From: Tridacna crocea
Taxonomy: Eukaryota; Mollusca; Bivalvia; Cardiida; Cardiidae
NCBI GenBank assembly: GCA_943736015.1
Contig: OX031072.1
Span: 15,775,501 to 15,839,500, forward strand
DNA: 64,000 nt
Direction of reading: 5' to 3'
The notes under the pieces are model-generated. The model was not told the origin of the DNA. It saw nothing but the letters and a program-made list of their open reading frames with translations, and did no database searches. Positions 1-12,135 of this stretch are shown piece after piece. A program made the translations under genes and the position numbers. Each line of letters starts with the position of its first letter. Position 1 is the first letter of the stretch.

Positions 1-1943
1 CAGAGAACATGCGTGTCCCTGATATTGTGTACACATAACGCACGAATAATTGGATATGACTGTATTATAGAGATTGAAACGGAAAAAAAAAGCACGAACT
101 TGACTTACGGTGTTAGCACAATTTTAACACCCACCGTACAGAATCTCAAGCCTAATACAAGCATACATCCGGTCTTACACCATGTTGATGCATTTTCTAT
201 ATCTATCCACCCATGTCGATTGTAGATCCACGTAATTCCAGTCCGAAATTTAAATTGAAAGCTATATTTGTTTTTCTGTGAGTATTTAAAAAAAAAACAA
301 AAAAAAACAAAAAAAAAAAAAAACAGTAAATTCAAAGAGAGTGCTTAAAAAATGAATGTCACTCTGCTGGTTTCTAACAATCTTATTTCAACTTAACTCC
401 AGTGTATAGACCTTTTAATCTACTAAATCTGAAAATGTTCAGTAGTATAATGACGTCACGACTTACGTGTTTTTCACGTCATGAACAAGCAAATATGCCG
501 GGCTATGAAATATCAATGAATTGGATATTAAATAGGCAGGCAATGTTGCATTTACAAAAAAAATGTTATATTATTTAAATACATATTTGTTGTCCGCCAT
601 ATTGAATTATAAAGAATTAAGTTTTTTTTCCTTCTTTTTTGCATGGAGGTATATTTAAAAAAAATAATACACACTTTTGTGATATTTTTTCATAAATCCA
701 TGAAAACAAAAAAAGTTCTGACATTCATTCCTTAAATATATTCATGGGTCCTTTATCAGAGTCTATAAGATACGTGCTAAGTGTGATGCTTTTTGTTAGA
801 GCGCAGTTCATTTACTCATTTTGTATCCGAGACGTAGCGTCAACTTTTAACTCTTTACCTTATATCAAAATGTTTGATTTATCCTAAATTAAAGTAATTC
901 AAAGACATATCAAGTATTAGTTAGTGTTTATTAATTGAAAATCTAACAATTAAGACAACCAAAGGGAGGACACGTAGTGAACGTATTGATAGTTAATTGT
1001 TCAGGCAACCATGTTTAAAATATATCAATCAATATTTTATTAGCATAACATAATACAATGTTGTTGCTATTACATTATGAAAAATTGTAAGATACAGTTA
1101 CATATTTCATCATATATGCTAATAGTTTCAATATGTAGCTTTTACCTGCATCTGTGGGAAAAAAATCAAATCGAGAAAAGACAATACGGGTTCGAGAAAA
1201 GCACAATATGGGTTCAAATTTAAATTATTTTCAAGATTTCTATCCTATTTATTTATTACTCTGACGTTTATCACTGGTCATACATATATATTTACGTAAA
1301 TTATTCTTAGTATTTTACCATAATTTTTCCTCAATAAAATGAACGTGTAACTAGATGGTTGAGAATAGTAACACTTGGGTATGAATTGACTTTTAATTTG
1401 TCGATAAAGAAGACATATTCGTACAAAATTTAAATTCGTCTTCTATTTCATTCAGATTACATCATTTACAAGTTCTATATCTCTCTTGATATGCTATTGA
1501 ATCTACCTTCCTCATCAATAAACGGTATGATGAACATCTTAATCTTGTAAGTTCAATTCTTTGTTTATCGTTAATTGTAAGTTCAATTCTTTGTTTATCG
1601 TTAATAACACTGTTATTTGTAACATTTTCATGAAAAACATTTTACGATATTACCATTGTTGTCTTTCGTATTAAAAACTTTACATAAGAGGCTATAAGGG
1701 TTTGATAATATCTTTTGTCAATATTTGATAATTGCTATTTTGCGAGGTACAATTAATGGATAGCGACCCACTTCGCTATATATGGCTGCAGTTGGAGTTG
1801 TGTACGTACACATCATACCTGCTTTAGAAATGTCAAATGTATTCCTTCAATGTCATCAGCTTTATCAAGACCCTATATAAACAAGCTCCGTACATTAGAA
1901 TTGGAAGAATAAGTGAATTGAACAAATGCAATTTCCCGAATAT
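1..1943. other. AT-rich DNA without recognisable gene
   Basis: No coding exon, RNA gene or mobile element is recognised. A short imperfect direct repeat lies at about 1158-1216 (GAGAAAAG..ATACGGGTTC units). A near-perfect tandem duplication of about 31 bp lies at 1545-1606 (TGTAAGTTCAATTCTTTG twice). Purine-rich homopolymer runs occur at 287-324. The open frames at 13-225 and 105-335 are antiparallel, low-complexity and not exon-like. Confidence 0.6.
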
Positions 1944-2690
1944 TCATTGAAACATTTGACATGTGGAATTCAATGCAAATAAGGCTCGTAAAGCTTGTTC
2001 TGACAACTTTTTCTGAGTTACATGAAACTTTCCATTATGAGAGAATGTTACTCCAAGATAGGAAAGGTTTGTGACTGTGGGTAGTTTCTTTCCGTTATAA
2101 TATATTTCATTATCCTGGCTAAGGCGTCCACTTTTACAGACCATAACTACATTTTTGCTAGTATTAACTGTAAGTCCCCATTTGTCACAGTAATTCTTTA
2201 ACCTATCTAATGAAATTTGAAGGCCTTCCCTATTATAAGAAAATAACACTGCATCATCAGTAAATAATAACAGAAACAATTTTAAATCATTTAGGGTTAT
2301 GTAATCATTAGTATCATTGAGAAAGCTCTCATAGAAGACATTAATAAACAAAATGAACATCAAAGGTGAAACAGGTTCTCCTTGTTTTACACCATTTAGA
2401 CAACTGAAACATTCACTTATAATATTATCCGACTATACACATACTTTGACATCGCTATCCATAGTTCTTAGTATATTAATAATTTTACTTGCGGTTCCTA
2501 ATTCTAATAATTTGAACCAAAGTCCATTGCGGTACACACTGTCAGACACTTTTTTTACAATCAACAAAGGCCCAAAAAAGTGGCTTCGTCTCCACAGTTA
2601 TCACTGTCTTATTGATGAATTTAAAGTCAATATGCAATCGGTCGTGCTTTTATCGCTTCTAGAACTAAACTGATAATCTTATAGAACGGT
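1944..2690 (-). pseudogene. Decayed LINE reverse transcriptase fragment
   Basis: On the minus strand the frame at 2363-1944 encodes a piece of a non-LTR retrotransposon reverse transcriptase. It contains the catalytic box as FTDDAVLFS (usually FADD), followed by the GLTVN.SK segment and the NLSYLGVTF motif of the palm/thumb region. Just upstream, in broken frames from about 2690 to 2364, the preceding RT blocks can be read: AFVD.KK (block A-like) and KQGEPVSPLMFILFINVF. The copy lacks the endonuclease and the 5' half, and contains frameshifts and stops. It is a dead fragment. The clade (L1/I-like) is only a guess. A 21-bp A-run follows at 2898-2918. Confidence 0.85.
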
Positions 2691-3192
2691 GTTTGCCTCG
2701 CTCCTGTCTCTTAGACAGTTTTCTATAATTTGAGATATTTTTTAAATATACTCAGGTATCAATAAATCTGCACCTCCACTTTCACGATCTAACAAATCAA
2801 TACATTTGTTGTTACTTTCCTCAGAATATAATTCGTTTTCCATATCCGTTTTCGTATAGATACCATCTACTGAGAATGTTTCTTTGAAATAGTTAAAAAA
2901 AAAAAAAAAAAAAAAACCTGCAAATTCGGTATGGTTGGTTTAACATCCTTACCGTTTTGCGCTTTATTAATTTCATTCCAAAATATAAGGCTGACATTTT
3001 TTCAAAATATGGGACCAGTTGATTGGTCAGTAAATGAGGTTAAACACTAAATATGTGTAAAATATTACGAAATGCTCTTGAAAGGATAAAGTATATCGTG
3101 CGAAAACACTGCTTTCCATTTTGCTCCAAATGTTTCTATAAGCTGTCATCCTCAAAGTAATCAAAATTGTCATCCATCCACCAAGCCACACC

Positions 3193-3194
3193 AT

Positions 3195-3222
<28 letters not shown>
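3193..3222. repeat. (CATC)n microsatellite
   Basis: Six to seven consecutive CATC units, then CCGTCC. It lies at the start of the block repeated at 41810, where the same place has only scattered CCATCC/CCACCC. Confidence 0.9.
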
Positions 3223-3225
<3 letters not shown>

Positions 3226-3811
3226 ATTAATCATTTTTCTTCTAGAGTCAAGGATATCCGCTATTTCTGCATAAAGGAGTAACTAAATACTGTTAAAATG
3301 AAAGCAAAAAAATAGGCATGTTTGTGATTTTCGATGCGTTTTCATGAATTTACTTTTGCGCAGGTAAAAGAATAGCCTTTAATTTAGATATCTAATGTTT
3401 TTTTTCCCGCCAAAAATTATTTTTACTGCACTTTGCGTATACCTCATCAATTTATGCTTGCATGCATCGAGTATTTTGCAAGTTCATTTCGGTTTACAAC
3501 AGCGTTTTTTTCAAATTTGGGTTCGCTTTATTGTCCACCGGTAATTGCGTTTATATCCCTTCATTGTAATACAAAAGGTGTCAAACCGGTCTTTAGTTGG
3601 CTTGGTCTACAGTGTAGATCAAAATTAGACAGTCTAGAAGGTGCAGTCTGATCTAAGAGCAACACTGTCTCCACTATGTTACATAGTCCAGCCAAGCCAA
3701 CCCTTAAAAAGCATTAGTTTCGCTATTTTTCCTCATTGAAAAAGATTGTTAGAGTAATTCAGCGCACCGAGTTTTAATCAATGTATCTTTTTTGTCTCTT
3801 CCTCTTTTTCT

Positions 3812-3876
3812 TTTTTATTTATTTATTTATTTATTCATTTATTCATTCATTTTATATATTTATTTATCTATTTAAC
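3812..3876. repeat. (TTTA/TTCA)n microsatellite
   Basis: Imperfect tetranucleotide run of ATTT and ATTC units. Confidence 0.85.
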
Positions 3877-4067
3877 ATGTCGCATCTTGTGACGCCCCTG
3901 AAGATACATTCATGCACCAAATACGACTTTTAAACACGTTTTACATTTAAGCTGAGGAAAAATTTATCCACTTTCTGCAACTGTTTACTTGGATTCATTC
4001 ACCAACCCTTAACCAAAAATCCGAATTTTGAAAATTATAGGGATGACAGCCTATTAAAACATTACAA

Positions 4068-5766
4068 AACAAGAGGATCATGATGGTCCTATACCGCTCA
4101 ACTGAGTACTAAGCAGTAAAGGTCTACAATGAAGATAAATACCAAATATCAAAGTTCAAGGCCAAATAATTCTGAGTTCCTTCTTTGTTCCTATGTTTCA
4201 AACTTGTGACCCCCGGCGAGGAGCCAGTTTTGACCTCAGTGGTATCATATGAACAATCTAGATAGAAATCCACTAGGACATGCTACATACCAAATATCAA
4301 AGCTCTGCACCATCTAGTTTCAGAGAAAAAGATTTTTAAAGTTTTCCATTTTTGTTCCGATGTTTCAAATTTGTGACCCCCAGTGAGGGGCCAGTTTTGA
4401 CTCCAGGGGCATCATATGAAGAATCTTGATAGAGGTCTACTAGGAGATGCTACATACCAAATATCAAAGCGCTGCACCTTCTGCTTTCAGAGAAGAAGAA
4501 TTTTATAGTTTTCCTTCTTTGTTCCTATGTTTCAAACTTATGACCCCCCTCGGCAGGGCCAGTTTTGACCCAAGGGCATCATATGAACAATCTTGGTAGA
4601 GGTCCACTAGGAGATGTTACCTACCAAATACTAAAGCTCTGCACCTTCTAGTTTTCGAAAAAGAAGATTTTTATAGTTTTCCTTCTTTGTTCCTGTTTCA
4701 AACTTGTGACCCCCGGGGCGGAGCCAGTTTTGTCCCCCGGGCCATATGAACAATCTTGGTAGATGTCTACTGGAAGATGCTACGTACTATATATCAATGC
4801 TGTGCACCTTCTAATTTCAGAAAAGAAGATTTTTAAAGCTTTACCTCTTTGTTTCATTGTATCAAACCTGTGACACCCAGGGCTGGGCCAGTTTTGACCC
4901 AAGGGGCATCATATAAACCGTCTTTGTAGAGGTCCACTAGGAGATGCTACATACCAAATGTCAAAGCTCTGCACCTTCTAATTTCAGAGAAGAACAATTT
5001 CATAGTTTTCCGTCTTTGTTTCTGTTTCAAACTTGTGACCCCCGGGGAGGGGCCAGTTTTGACCCCAGGGGCATCATATAAACAATCTTAGTAGAGGTCC
5101 ACTGGATGTTACATACCAAATATCAAAGCTCTGCACCTTGTAGTTTCAGAGAAGAAGAATTTTAAAGTTTTCCTTCTTTGCTCCTATGTTTCAAACTTGT
5201 GACCCCCAGGGCTGGGCCAGGTTTGATCCCAGGGGCATCATATGAACAATCTTGGTAGAGGTCTACTAGGAGATGCTACTTACTAAATATCAAAGCTCTG
5301 CACCTTCTAGTTTTAGAGAAGAAGATTTTTCAAGTTTTCCTTCTTTGTTTCTATGTTTCAAACTTGTGACCCCCGGGGAGGGGCCAATTTTAACCCCAGG
5401 GGCATCATATGAACAATCTTGGTAGAGGTCCACTAGGAGATGCTGCATACCAAATATCAAAGCTCTGCACCTTCTAGTTTCAGAAAAGATTTTCAAAGAT
5501 TTTGCTAAGCTTTTCCTTTTGGTTGCCATATCAGCCAGTTATGCCTGGAATTAAATCTCTTGAACAACTTTGGTAGAGCTTTACCCAAGGAACATCCCTG
5601 CCAAGTTTCATCAAGATTGGCCCAGTGGTTTAGAAGCAGAAGATGTTTAAAGAAATTGTGGACGACGCACGACGCACGTCGCAGGATGCAAGACGGACGA
5701 AGGACGACGGACATTGGGCGATCACAAAAGCTCACCATGAGCACTTCGTGCTCAGGTGAGCTAAAA
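4068..5766 (+). mobile_element. Pearl-like non-autonomous element with tandem core (E1)
   Basis: The head is AACAAGAGGATCATGATGG. It is followed by about eight to nine degenerate tandem units of about 155-170 bp, each containing GTGACCCCC, CCAGTTTTGACC, GGCATCATATGAA, CACTAGGAGATGCTAC and TCAAAGCTCTGCACCTTCTA. A unique right part follows, ending in a hairpin at 5730-5761 with arms close to GCTCACCTGAGCAC around a TTC loop. There is no ORF. The architecture (left arm, about 160-bp core repeats, right arm) is that of the pearl elements described from oysters, mussels and arks. Relatedness to Helitron/Helentron-like rolling-circle elements is inference from the terminal hairpin and lack of clear target duplications. 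E2 and E5 carry the same core in the opposite orientation. Confidence 0.8.
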
Positions 5767-5767
5767 A

Positions 5768-6597
5768 CTAGAGGCCTTGAAGGGCCTGAAATTGCTCTAC
5801 CGACAGAGATTTTGCTTTTATGCTAGCATACATAATGAATTCATGATGCACAATAAAAAGAAAAAAAAAAAACACACACACACACAAAAATGTGCTCTTG
5901 CAACTGGGCTTGAACCCATTAAGACAGCATATGTAGGCATGGTGAACTGAATAAAAGAAATTGAAGTGAAATTTCTCAAAACTAAATGTTTGGAATCCAG
6001 ACAAATTTGATAGTTTTTTAGTATGCCTTGTATTAAACAATTCAAGAAAGAATGAATAATAATGTCGACTTTGTTGAGAAAAATTAAAGATACTAAGTCA
6101 TTAAATGGCTACTTTTCCTAAACAGTTTATTTTATTTTCTTCACTTTAGATAGAGATCAATCCCTTGATGAATCTTAGCATTTTCCAAAAAAATTGGATC
6201 AACACCATGAACTTCATTGCCTAAGAATTTACAATGTTCACCTTTAAATAAATCTTTGAATGGATACTTTTCCAATACTGATTGTCAGTTTTTTTTTTTT
6301 CAAAATCAGTAGGCTTCAGGCTATTTATGGTACAAAGTAACTGTGCAAGTTCATGAAAGTCCAATCTCATCACGTAAACAGGAAATGAAAAATTTCAACT
6401 TTGAATAGCTACTCTTCCCATATTGTTTGCTGATTTTTTTTTCAAAATCAATAAGGTTCAGGCTGTTATGAGACAAAGTAACTGCGCAGGTTTCATGAAA
6501 ATCTGACCTCAAATTTTGACTTCATAGTATAAACAATAAGTAGAAATTGTCAACTTGAAATGGCTACTTTTCCCAAACTGCTTGTTGGATTTTTTTC
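5768..6597 (+). mobile_element. Tandem-core element F1, left segment (nested host)
   Basis: The head is ACTAGAGGCCTTGAAGGGCC. Degenerate units of about 130 bp follow (TTGAAATGGCTACTTTTCCC, TTTTTTTCAAAATCA, GCAGACTTTATC.CGTAAACA). The element is interrupted at 6598 by E2, resumes at about 8033, is interrupted again at 8386 by E3, and finishes at 17748-17864. Related complete copies lie at 37289-37792 and 54358-54842 in reverse orientation. An (AC) tract with A-runs lies at 5860-5886. No coding potential is seen. Confidence 0.75.
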
Positions 6598-8032
6598 AGC
6601 TAACTTAGCACAAAGTGCTAAAGGTGAGCGACTGTGATCACCCTATGTCCGGCGTCCGTCGTCCGTCGTTCGTCAACAATTTCTTTAAACATCTTCTCCT
6701 AAACCACTGGACCAATCTTTATGAAACTTGGCAGGGATGTTCCATTGTTGAGGGTCTATTAAGATTATTCAAAGAATTCAATTCCACCTATAACTCTGGT
6801 TGCCATGGCACCAAAAAGGAAAAAAACATACTAAATCTTTGAAAATCTTCTACACTGAATTCGAAGGCGTAGAGCTTTGATATTAGGCATCTCCTAGTAG
6901 ACCTCTACCAAGTTCGTTCAAATGATGCCCTTGGGGTCAAAAATGACCCCATCCCAGGGGTCCCAAGTTTGAGCACAGGAACAAAGACGGAAAACTTTAA
7001 AAATCTTCTCCTCTAAAACTTAAAGGCGTAGAGCTGATATTTGGTATGTAGCATCTTCTAGTAGAACTCTTCCAAGTTTGTTCAAATGATGCCTCTGGAG
7101 TCAAAACTGCCCCGACCCCCCCCCCCCCCCCCGGGGTAACACGTTTGAGCATAGGAACAAAGAAGGAAAATTTTAAAAATCTTCTCTCAAAGTAGGAAGC
7201 GTGGAGCTTTGATATTTGGTCTGTGGCATCTCCTAGTGGACTTCTACCTAGTTTGTTCAGATGATGCCCCTGGGGTCAAAACTGACCCCCCCCCCCCGGG
7301 GTAACACGTTTGAGCATAGGAACAAAGAAGGAAAACTTCTCCTCTGAAACTAGAAGGCGTAGAGCTTTGATATTTGGTATGTGGCATCTCCTAGTAGACC
7401 TCTACCAAGTTTATTTAAATGGTGCCCCTGGGGTCAAAACTGGCCCCACCCCTGGGGATACAAGTTTGAGCAAAGGAACAAAGAAGGAAAATCTTAAAAA
7501 TCTCTGAAACTTGGAGGCGTAGTGTTTTGATATTTGGTATTTAGCATCTCCTAGTAGACCTCTACTAACCCCGCTCCGTGGGTTACAAGTTCAAACATAG
7601 GAACAAAGAATAAAAAAAAATATTTTTCTCCTCAAAAACTAAAAGGCATAGAGCTTTGATATTTGGTATGTAGCATTTCCTAGTGGACCTCTACCAAGTT
7701 TGTTTATTTGATGGCCTTGGGTCAAAACAGGCCCCACAGAAGGAAAACTTTAAAAATCTTCTTCTCTGAAACTTGAAAGCGTATGGCTTTGATATTTGGC
7801 CTCTGGCATCTCCTTGTACACTTGCCCCTGGAGTCAAACCTGACCGCGCCCCAGGGTCACAAATTCAAATATAGGAACAAAGAAAGAAAATTTTAAATTT
7901 CTTCTTCTCTAAAACTAGAAGGCATAGAACTTTGATACTTGGCATGTTGCAATTCCTAGTGGACCTTTACCAAGTTTGTTCATACTATGCTATAGTCTCA
8001 CGTGAGCGATCCAGGGGAATGGCCCTCTTGTT
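6598..8032 (-). mobile_element. Pearl-like element E2, inserted in F1
   Basis: Reverse orientation relative to E1. It begins with the hairpin tail (AGCTAACTTAGCACAAAGTG) and the CCGGCGTCCGTCGTCC stretch. It continues through about seven core units of about 150-165 bp (GTCAAAACTG.CCC, AAACATAGGAACAAAGAA, GAGCTTTGATATTTGGTATG) and ends with the head complement GGCCCTCTTGTT. The interrupted F1 sequence reads through: TTGGATTTTTTTCA before it and ATTGATGAAATAAA after it, as in other F units. C-runs of 17 bp (7116-7132) and about 9 bp (near 7288) lie inside core units. Confidence 0.8.
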
Positions 8033-8385
8033 CAATTGATGAAATAAAAAACTGTGCGAGTTTAAAAAAAAAACAATCTGACAACAAATGCAGACTTTAT
8101 CACGTAAACAAAGAATGAAAATTTTGATCTTGAAATGGGTACGTTTCCCGAACTGTTTATTGGATTATTTTTTTTCAAAATCAATAAAGTTCAAGCTATT
8201 GATAAGATAATCAATCTGTGCAAGGTTCAAGAAAATCTGACGCCAATGCAGACTTTATCGCGTAGACAAGAACTGGAAATTTTTAACTTGAAATGGCCCC
8301 TTTGCAATACTGTTTGTTGGATTTTTTATTTCAAAATCAATGGGGTTGAGGCTATTGATGAGATAAACAAACTGCAAGTTTTAAA
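8033..8385 (+). mobile_element. F1 middle segment
   Basis: Two to three further F1 core units lie between the E2 and E3 insertions (GCAGACTTTATCACGTAAAC, GAAATGGGTACGTTTCCCG, AATCAATAAAGTTCAAGC). They continue the repeat phase interrupted at 6597. Confidence 0.75.
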
Positions 8386-9047
8386 AACAAGAGGGCCAAG
8401 ATGGCCCTGGATCGCTCACCTGAATTTTTGAGAGGTCCATAGCCATTTTTTTCAAAAGCTACCGGTAATCAGCCGTTTCAAGGGTGAAGATTTTTTAAAA
8501 ATTTCTTCATGTCTGTATTGTGTAAATAACCAACAGCTATCACAGCCATGTTTCTTGATGGATCAAAATTTCTCGAGATATTTTTGAAAAGGGTCTGCTA
8601 AGAAAATTGTCTGTGAAATTATTTCAAAATCTGATCAGCTGATTCAGAGAAAAAGAATTTTAAAGAATGTTTTATGGCCAAATAGTGCAAGTAGCTCCAT
8701 TCACCAGAGCCATGTTTCTTGACAAATCAGCATTTTCCGAACAATTCATGAACAGAGTTACCAAAGGAATATTTCTCTGAAATTATTTCAAAATCTGATC
8801 TGCCGTTTAAGAGAAGAAGAATTTTGAAGAATTTCTTCATGGCAATATAGTGCAAGTAACCCCCATTCACCAGAGCCATGCTTATTGACGGATTAAAATT
8901 TCGCGAGCAATTTTTGAAAAGCGTCAGGTAAGGAACATTACAATGAAACTACTTCAAAATCTGACCTGCAGTTTCAGAGAAGAAGAGTTTTTAAGAATTT
9001 CTTCATTTGCGTATAGTGCAAGTAGCCCCCCAGTCACCAGAGCCATG
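8386..9047 (+). mobile_element. Pearl-like element E3, left segment
   Basis: The head is AACAAGAGGGCCAAGATGG, then GATCGCTCACCTGAA. Core units of about 160-170 bp follow, of a subfamily different from E1: CACCAGAGCCATGTTTCTTG, GATCAAAATTTC, TTCAGAGAAGAAGAATTTT. The last unit is cut after GAGCCATG by the transposon at 9048, and the missing continuation (GTTCTTGACGGATC) is at 17042. Confidence 0.8.
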
Positions 9048-9074
9048 CGTCACCTTAGAATAGAAAGGTTCTAT
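9048..9074 (+). repeat. Left terminal inverted repeat of 8-kb transposon
   Basis: Perfect 27-bp match to the complement of 17011-17037, preceded by CATG. Confidence 0.95.
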
Positions 9075-10621
9075 CTGACATTTTGGTCAAAATTGAGATT
9101 TTTACATTTTTAAAGAGCATATCAATCAATGCAACTTCTGTATAAAAATCAGATCCATAATCCAATAAATGGCGAAAATATTGAACACACTGTAAAGGTT
9201 CTATCTACATATCTCAATATACGTTAGTAGAGAAAGGTTGTAAGTGTACGTCAGTTGGTAGAAAAAGGACCAATATGACAAATGGGCCCTTTCTATTCCA
9301 ATGAATTACCTTCAATATTAGGACACTGTGACAGTGAAAGGTTCTATGTGACAAATAGAACCTTTCTATACTATGGAAAATGTATCATCCTAAAACATAT
9401 GCCCTCTTATCAGTGATAGCGAAATATTCACAGGATAGCATTTCATACCTTGTTTGATAGCAATTAACATTCTACTCAAAACAAACAAATAATCAACACA
9501 TTTTATGGATCTGGTGAGGAAAAATTGATCATTTTGAAAGGGAAATTTAACTTTTTTAACAAGATTAAAAATTAACACTTATAATTATTATTGATAATAA
9601 TGATATAAGTTTTAACTTCTATGAAGACTTAATTTGGACCAATGTTTCACACAGAAAGCTATTTTATTGCTTTAATCCTTTACCTACAGCTTCATAATAT
9701 GAAACCTTAAATTAAATTTTCTTAGTTTCAATATATAGTTACCTTTGTTAGCTCAAGTGTTTCCTGGGAAAACCCTTGGTAAGGCGATAGACTTGTAATG
9801 TGTTGTCGTTGTGCAAAAACTAAATGACATTTTGTAACCAAAAGAGAGCTTTTCATCAACGGAAAAGAATGATATAGGCTAAGGCCCAGATCGAAAAAGG
9901 GCTCTATTTTTAATTTTTTTTCAATCCATCTGGTAGAAAAATTCAAATGGTACAGTGAGTTAGGATAGCCTATTAAGGTCACTTTAAGCATGGATGCCAG
10001 ATCTGAAAGTGGTGCAGATTTTTTTTATATGCTAATAAACGCGCCTACCCCAAATTTGCCTATTACAAAAATTAAACTTTTCCTTTGTTCACAATAATGA
10101 AAAAAACAATGAAACAATGCAATCTTTTTGACAAATCTTTTGAATTTAAGATGCTCATAAAAATCCACATTTACATGTATGTAAGACTTATATTAAATCA
10201 AGTCTGACCAATTTCACATACCGTAAAACACCTAATAAATGTTCCTTGCAGAATGAATTGAAAACAATCTCTGATTTTCAGTCTTCACATTGAATGTGTC
10301 AATATTTCTGGCTAGATTTTTTCACAGTTTTGGCTAGAGCTACTAGGACAGACATAGAGGACCAGAATTAAGAACAGTTATGGAGTTTTAGCATTTAGCA
10401 CCTCAAAAATAATCTATTTATGAGTGCAACAGTATAATTTGTTGTTGCGCACTACCCTTTGATTTCGTTATTTTATTATATATTCACAACTGTAACCATA
10501 AGTAGTATGCCAACACAAAGATTTGGCTATTTTCATTACATCATCTGCTTTATTTCCTTTTTTATTCTTACTCTCCTACTCTGTTAATCTATTTTACTGA
10601 TGCAACAGGGAATATGACTTG

Positions 10622-11952
10622 AAACAAGAGGGTCATGATGGCCCTGTATTGCTCCACTGGCTAATAAGTGAAAACACTACAAGCCAAACATTACCACTCC
10701 GGCAAAATGGTTTCAAACTTGAAGACATACAATAGGCTAAGGCCCAGGCCAAAAAAAGGGCCCTATTTCTTTTTTTCATCCATCTGTTTCTCTAGTTCAC
10801 TGATGCAATAGGGGATATAACTTAACACAAGAGGGCCACGGTGGCCCTGTATCGTGCCACTGGCTAAAAACACTACAAGCCAAATATTACTACTGTGGGC
10901 AATTAGTTTTAAACATGAAGACATACAATTTTTTTTTCTATAAAATCCTACGAGAAAGTTATGGCCCCTTGACCCTTGACCACATTGACCACAAAGCTAT
11001 AATTACTTGAATCCTGGTGGATTCACATAAGCTCTATTCAACACATTTTCAGTGGGTGGGGTAACAAAATGTCGTCCACAAGATAAACCCCCGTACCAAA
11101 TAATACAGGTATAGAATGTTGTGTTATAAACAAGATTTTCAAAGTTTCCTAAAAGAAAAAAGGCCATGTATAACATGAGACCCATGAAACATGACTAAAT
11201 TTGGTAGCCCTAGGCTTTATTATGGTTAGTAAAAAGATCATTTATAAAGTTTTCAACACAAAAGCCAAGGTAAAACTTGTGACCCCTGGTGTGGGGACAA
11301 ACTTAACCCAAAGGCTATAATTTGGGCCCTTCTGGTAGAGACCCACTAGATAAAATTTGGTAGTCCTAGGCCTTGCGGCTATGTACTTGTAGAATTTTAA
11401 AGGCTTTCCCAATATAAGACCATGTAAAACTTGTGACCCCGGGGCCGGGCCAAATTTGAACCCAGGACTATAAGTTGGGCACTCTTGGTAGACGCCAAAG
11501 TTGATAAAGATACATGCCAAATTTGATAGCCCAAGGCCCTAAAGAAGGATTTTTAAGTTTTCCTTATATAATCCCGTATAAAACTTGTGACCCTCTGGGA
11601 GGGGCCAATTTCGACTCCAGGGCTATTACTTGAAGGAACTTGGTAGAGGTTCACAACATAAAGCTACATGCCATGTTTGGTAGCCCTAGGCCTTATGCTT
11701 TCAGATAAGAAGATTTTCAAAGATTTCAATATTTTTTCAGTTTTGTTGCCATGGCAAACAGAGTTTTTGAAGGAATCAGATTCATTCAAGAAATTCTGAA
11801 GAAAGCCATGGCAGGATCATTTCTGTGAAGTTTCATCAAGTTTGGACGGGTAGTGTCAGAGGAGATGTTTGAAATATAAGTTAATGCACATACGGACAGA
11901 CACACGACGGACAGTGGGCCATGAAATAAGCCTTCGACCAGTGGAGCTAAAA
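10622..11952 (+). mobile_element. Pearl-like element E4 (two heads)
   Basis: A head (AACAAGAGGGTCATGATGG) at 10622 is followed by a second head at about 10823 (AACACAAGAGGGCCACGG). Core units of about 140-165 bp follow (CTTGTGACCCC, GGGCCAA.TT, GGTAGAGG..CAC, AAATTTGGTAGCCCTAGGCC). The tail ends ACGGACAGTGGGCC..GTGGAGCTAAAA. An atypical stretch at about 11025-11077 matches the inner element's right flank exactly. Confidence 0.7.
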
Positions 11953-12052
11953 TCCTCTTGCTGACTTGAAATTAACAAATGTGCTGTTCATTCAGCGTAA
12001 TTGTGACGTGTGATCAATCATCAGTTTCTTTGTTTGCTGCATTGACAGTACA

Positions 12053-12113
12053 GCTGCTGTGTGTGTGTGTATGTGTATATGTTGTGGATGTGGGTGTGGA
12101 TGTGGATGTGGGT
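12053..12113 (+). repeat. TG-rich microsatellite and GGATGTGGGTGT minisatellite
   Basis: (TG)n at 12059-12070 grades into GTGGATGTGGGTGTGGATG units. Confidence 0.8.
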
Positions 12114-12135
12114 GTTTTTCTGGGTTCTTTTTTTT

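Larger units (their letters stand above)
3140..4020. repeat. Dispersed repeat block, also present at 41810-42760
   Basis: This block matches 41810-42760 in order and orientation. Shared anchors are a CCATCC-rich start, the phrase TAACTAAA.ACTGTTAAAATG, GATGCGTTTTCATGAATTTA, ATACCTCATCAATT, AGTATTTTGCAAG, and an interval with AGTGTAGATCAAAATTAGAC. No protein is conserved between the two copies in any frame. It could be an old non-coding mobile element or a third piece of the segmental duplication. Confidence 0.7.

Noticed and set aside
3196..3221. CRISPR-like or regulatory repeat
   Set aside because: Simple (CATC)n microsatellite in a eukaryotic genome; no spacers.
4068..5766. Satellite DNA array
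   Set aside because: Defined head and hairpin tail, nested insertions, and copies in both orientations fit a mobile element with an internal tandem core better than a free satellite.
5505..6045. Several overlapping 75-90 codon frames
   Set aside because: They lie in the E1 tail and F1 head, are antiparallel to each other and are not conserved in other copies of these elements.
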